From positions 1 through 8,341 of the forward strand of contig CANQLQ010000079.1 of NCBI GenBank assembly GCA_947624755.1: 8,341 nt of DNA, in the 5' to 3' direction. Below the pieces are notes generated by a model, which did not search any database, was not told the origin of the DNA, and was given only the letters and a program-made list of their open reading frames with translations. Below are positions 5,773-8,341 of the stretch, in pieces. Source of the stretch: an uncultured Clostridia bacterium. GTDB taxonomy: Bacteria; Bacillota; Clostridia; Oscillospirales; Acutalibacteraceae. Position numbers and translations under genes: made by a program. The stretch's first letter is position 1, and every line of letters starts with the position of its first letter.

Positions 5773-6537
5773 ATGCCGAGAAATTTGAAATTAACTTTGA
5801 GATATGACGGCAGCGCTTTTCACGGCTGGCAGTTTCAGCCAAATTGTATTACAGTCGAAGAGCAACTAAAAAGAGCCTGCTTTCAAATTCTCAGAGAAGA
5901 GGTAAAAATCACGTCCTGTTCCCGAACCGATGCGGGTGTACACGCAAATATGTTTTGCTGTAATTTCAAAACAAACTGTGAAAGGGAAAATTCAAAAATA
6001 ATTCAGGGGCTGAACGCCGTTCTTCCCGAAAGCGTTGCTGTTTACGGCTGTGATGACGTAAGTAATGACTTTCACGCAAGATACAGCTGCAAAGGCAAAG
6101 AATATATTTATAAGATATGGAACGAAAGGCAGAGGAATCCGTTTTACAATAAATATGCCCTGCATTTTCCGAGAATATTAGATGAAGCTATGCTTGATAA
6201 AGCTGCAAAAGCTTTTATCGGAGAACACGATTTTGCTTCCTTTTGTTCTTCGGGCAGCAGTGTTCTTTCAACGGTAAGGACGGTTTATGACTTTTCGGTT
6301 GAAAGACGGGATAAGCTTGTTGTTTTCAAAGTTTGTGCAAACGGCTTTTTATATAATATGGTTCGTATTATGGCCGGAACTCTTCTTGATATAAACGACG
6401 GAAAAATTGCGCCGGACAGTATAAGCGATATTATAAACTCAAAAAAAAGAGAACGGGCGGGTATAACCGCACCGCCCTCCGGCCTTTATCTTAATCGGGT
6501 ATTTTATGAGGAAGGAGAAATAGAAAGTGGAAAATAA
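5773..6537 (+). CDS. truA: tRNA pseudouridine synthase A (tRNA pseudouridine38-40 synthase)
   Basis: TruA isomerises uridines 38-40 in the anticodon stem-loop of many tRNAs. The 254-residue product has a normal bacterial length. It starts with the family pattern LKLTLRYDGSAFHGWQ (5-20). The catalytic Asp is residue 53 in the motif CSRTDAGVHA (49-58). The core motif GFLYNMVRIMAGTL is at 191-204, and the C-terminal AGITAPPSGLYL is at 229-240. All key residues are intact. It begins 12 bases after ecfT and overlaps the next gene by 11 bases, so it is part of the same transcription unit. The pairing of ecfAAT with truA is well known in Firmicutes. Confidence 0.97.
   Translation: MPRNLKLTLRYDGSAFHGWQFQPNCITVEEQLKRACFQILREEVKITSCSRTDAGVHANMFCCNFKTNCERENSKIIQGLNAVLPESVAVYGCDDVSNDFHARYSCKGKEYIYKIWNERQRNPFYNKYALHFPRILDEAMLDKAAKAFIGEHDFASFCSSGSSVLSTVRTVYDFSVERRDKLVVFKVCANGFLYNMVRIMAGTLLDINDGKIAPDSISDIINSKKRERAGITAPPSGLYLNRVFYEEGEIESGK
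6513..6517 (+). promoter_or_regulatory. Ribosome binding site deciding the GTG start of the DUF5711-like gene
   Basis: AGGAG lies 9 bases before the GTG at 6527, inside the 3' end of truA. There is no other start codon nearby in that frame that leaves the positively charged N-terminus and membrane helix intact, so it fixes the start. Confidence 0.7.
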
Positions 6538-7726
6538 AAGACAAAGTCCAAATCAATATTCTTCACGTCCAAATCAAAACAGTTCAGTTAATACAAAAAC
6601 GAAAAAGAAAAATTCCCGGTCTTCAAAGGCAAGCATAATGCTTATTATCGGCGTGACGGTAATAATAGTTTTGATAATTTTTGTTTCTTCGACATTATTT
6701 TCTCCGTCCGGCGGCAATGTGGGCGAAAATGCTGTTTCGGTATCTTCACAAAAAACCGGATTCCCGCTTTCGTTTCCGGTAGGAATTGATGACGTTAAAG
6801 TTACGGATTCATCAATTTACGTCGCAAGCCGAAATTCAGTTACCTGTTATGACCTATCGGGAACGAAAAGCAAGGAAAACATCTTTAACTATGCCTCGCT
6901 TGCAATAAAAACAAGCGATGACTATGCAATTATTTATGACAGACAAGGCACAAGCTTTGCTTTAATGAATGTGAGTAAAATAGTCTATGAAGGTAAAAGC
7001 AGTGACGGTGAGTATATAAATTCAGCTTTTGTTTGCGATAACGGTAATTTTCTTATTGCCTCAAGGTCATCAAAAGCGGCGGGAATGCTTACATATTACA
7101 GTAAGAGCGGGGAAGTGCTTTTCCAATGGCTTTGTGCAAACGATTATATTGTAAATTGTGCCGTATCGGAAAACGGCGACAATATTGTATGTTCCGCGAT
7201 AAACGCGAAATCGGGCGAAATGTATACAAAGGTTTATTATTTTGACATTGATAAAAGCGAAAATAACAAAGAATATGTTTTTGACTCAGCGGTTTCGATA
7301 GACTGCTTCTTTGTAAGCGGCAGGAGTGTTGTCTGTGTTTGTCAAGACAGAAGGATTCTTATAGATTTTTCCAAAGAAAACTATACTCCGATTGAAAAAG
7401 AATATACATCTGAAATTCTTAAACAGGCAAGCGATAAAGACGGAAACACTGCGGTAGTCCGGAAAAAAGATGATTCATTTGACAAAAGCTTTCTTTCGGT
7501 GTATGATTCTGACAATAACATTTTATATGAATGTGACTTGCCCGATGATATAAAAGACATATGTATTCGCTCGTCAAAAGTATATGTGCTTACCGACGAT
7601 GCAGTTTACAAAGCAAACAAAACACTTTCAAAATATTCGGAGCTTACGTCGGTCAACAGTTCAATTGTTTCGGGAAAAAGAAAAATATATTGTTATACTT
7701 CAGGTATTTTGAATCGGCTCGACTGA
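6527..7726 (+). CDS. Membrane-anchored DUF5711-like protein, probable extracytoplasmic beta-propeller
   Basis: The function is unknown. The 399-residue product starts at GTG. Residues 1-36 are polar and basic (KTKKKNSRSSK at 24-34). One membrane helix follows at about 37-57 (IMLIIGVTVIIVLIIFVSSTL). The remaining ~340 residues should lie outside the membrane. This outer part begins TGFPLSFPVGIDDVKV (77-92), a pattern I associate with the DUF5711 family of Clostridia. It then repeats short beta-strand blocks such as SSIYVASRNSVTCYDLSG, GNFLIASRS and KVYVLTDDAVYKANK, as a beta-propeller would. There is no lipobox, no catalytic motif and no cell-wall anchor. It overlaps truA by 11 bases and is the last gene before a new promoter. 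The membrane topology is well supported; the family is a recognition from memory; a sensor or scaffold role is only a guess. Confidence 0.8.
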   Translation: MENKRQSPNQYSSRPNQNSSVNTKTKKKNSRSSKASIMLIIGVTVIIVLIIFVSSTLFSPSGGNVGENAVSVSSQKTGFPLSFPVGIDDVKVTDSSIYVASRNSVTCYDLSGTKSKENIFNYASLAIKTSDDYAIIYDRQGTSFALMNVSKIVYEGKSSDGEYINSAFVCDNGNFLIASRSSKAAGMLTYYSKSGEVLFQWLCANDYIVNCAVSENGDNIVCSAINAKSGEMYTKVYYFDIDKSENNKEYVFDSAVSIDCFFVSGRSVVCVCQDRRILIDFSKENYTPIEKEYTSEILKQASDKDGNTAVVRKKDDSFDKSFLSVYDSDNNILYECDLPDDIKDICIRSSKVYVLTDDAVYKANKTLSKYSELTSVNSSIVSGKRKIYCYTSGILNRLD

Positions 7727-7744
7727 GGTTTTAATAAAAAACAA

Positions 7745-7773
7745 TTGTATAAAATCAAACGATGTGATATAAT
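7745..7773 (+). promoter_or_regulatory. Sigma-A promoter with extended -10 upstream of the cvpA-like gene
   Basis: The -35 box is TTGTAT (7745-7750) and the -10 box TATAAT (7768-7773), with a 17-base spacer and a TGA extension immediately before the -10 (7765-7767). Transcription would start near 7780, leaving a leader of about 85 bases before the ATG at 7865. It is the best promoter in the window and marks a new transcription unit. Confidence 0.75.
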
Positions 7774-7796
7774 ATCTGATAAATCAAAAAACGGTA

Positions 7797-7820
7797 AAGC
7801 TTTGGTAAATACAAAGGCTT
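7797..7820 (+). promoter_or_regulatory. Weak stem-loop in the 5' leader of the cvpA-like gene
   Basis: AAGCTTTG (7797-7804) can pair with CAAAGGCTT (7812-7820), giving 8 base pairs with one bulged G and a 7-base loop. The nearest T-run (CGCTTTTT, 7831-7838) is 11 bases away, so it is not a clear attenuator. It matches no riboswitch that I recognise. Confidence 0.3.
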
Positions 7821-7853
7821 CTGCAAATATCGCTTTTTAATAAATTAAGTTAT

Positions 7854-7858
7854 GGAGG
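7854..7858 (+). promoter_or_regulatory. Ribosome binding site of the cvpA-like gene
   Basis: GGAGG lies 6 bases before the ATG at 7865 and is a near-ideal signal that fixes this start. Confidence 0.85.
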
Positions 7859-7864
7859 TAATTT

Positions 7865-8341
7865 ATGCAGTACATTATTGACATAGCATTGGTTGCGGTT
7901 TTCGCTTTAATAGTTGTTGCGTCAACCAAAAAGGGATTTTTCTTAACGCTGTTTGAATTGGGCGCATACCTTGTTTCGGTCATATCTGCAAAGTTAATTT
8001 CCGCAAGTACAGCTCCCACGATTTTTGACAGCCTTTTCAGAGATACAATAAAAGAAAGGGTCGTGCAAAGTCTCGGAAGCGCTGCACAGTCGGATTATTC
8101 AGCGAAAGCGGCTGAAATTATAAATTCAATACCAAAGCAGTTCGACGGCCTTATGCAGATAATCGGTATTGACAAAGAGCAGATAGCTCGGCAAGTTTCG
8201 TCTACAAACCTCAGCGGAGAAAAATTTATCGAAAATATTATGACCAACGTCATATCGCCCGCCGCAACAGCGGTGCTTCGCGTTCTGATATTTATTGTCA
8301 TTTCGTTTGTGCTTTCGGTTGTTTTGAGAATCGTTGTCAAA
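7865..8341 (+). CDS. CvpA-family membrane protein, 3' end beyond the window
   Basis: The frame is open for 159 codons with no stop and continues past the window end. It starts MQYIIDIALVAVFALIVVASTKKGFF, matching the CvpA pattern of an N-terminal helix, a Lys-Gly-Phe turn and a second helix (LTLFELGAYLVSVISAKLIS, about 27-46). A hydrophilic stretch follows at about 47-130, rich in charged residues and holding a likely external loop. Another membrane helix starts at about 138 (AVLRVLIFIVISFVLSVVLR). CvpA of E. coli is needed for colicin V production, and homologues are widespread inner-membrane proteins of uncertain role, linked to envelope stress or transport. It has its own promoter and a strong ribosome binding site. 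The family call rests on the N-terminus and helix layout. Confidence 0.8.
   Translation, partial: MQYIIDIALVAVFALIVVASTKKGFFLTLFELGAYLVSVISAKLISASTAPTIFDSLFRDTIKERVVQSLGSAAQSDYSAKAAEIINSIPKQFDGLMQIIGIDKEQIARQVSSTNLSGEKFIENIMTNVISPAATAVLRVLIFIVISFVLSVVLRIVVK

Noticed and set aside
7727..7742. Terminator after the DUF5711-like gene (GTTTT/AAAAC hairpin)
   Set aside because: The stem is only 5 A-T-rich pairs and no T-run follows. Read-through into the cvpA-like gene remains possible.
7780..7864. Riboswitch or T-box in the cvpA-like leader
   Set aside because: The leader is short, has only one weak bulged stem and shows no conserved motif that I recognise.
7837..8340. Minus-strand frames at 7837-8019 and 8095-8340
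   Set aside because: They lie opposite the cvpA-like frame, which has a strong ribosome binding site, a promoter and membrane helices.

Overview
The window looks like a piece of a Clostridia chromosome, probably from a gut Ruminococcaceae/Oscillospiraceae-type organism. The reasons are a moderately AT-rich composition with strong use of CTT for Leu, Gram-positive-style ribosome binding sites (AGGAG/GGAGG), a Firmicutes-type ECF-transporter module joined to truA, and a DUF5711-like membrane protein. This placement is inferred from gene content and style, not from a marker gene. All eight genes lie on the + strand. I see no mobile element, CRISPR array, tRNA or rRNA.

Region by region: (1) positions 1-794 hold the C-terminal three quarters of ruvB, cut by the window start. 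It is followed after 11 bases by a complete glmM (806-2155). (2) Positions 2156-2298 are non-coding and hold a large imperfect palindrome and a possible -10 box. (3) Positions 2299-7726 form a tightly packed run: an RlmI/K-like SAM methyltransferase, ecfA1, ecfA2, ecfT, truA and a DUF5711-like membrane-anchored protein. Gaps are 18, 49, -16, 12 and -11 bases, so this is probably one transcription unit. (4) Positions 7727-7864 carry a convincing sigma-A promoter with an extended -10. It drives a CvpA-family membrane protein that starts at 7865 and runs off the window end.

Functionally, RuvB acts in Holliday-junction migration and GlmM in peptidoglycan precursor synthesis. EcfA1-EcfA2-EcfT form the shared energising module of group II ECF vitamin/metal transporters; no substrate-binding S component is encoded here, so those would be elsewhere. 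TruA and probably the methyltransferase modify RNA. The last two genes encode membrane proteins of poorly known role.

This is mostly an ordinary housekeeping region. I found no candidate for a wholly new system. The points worth a second look are small regulatory ones: the ecfA1-ecfA2 junction, where a 9-bp hairpin and a tiny ORF sit between a possible Shine-Dalgarno and a TTG start; the palindrome after glmM; the near-identical initiation leaders of ecfA1 and truA; and the linkage of an uncharacterised membrane-anchored protein to truA and cvpA.
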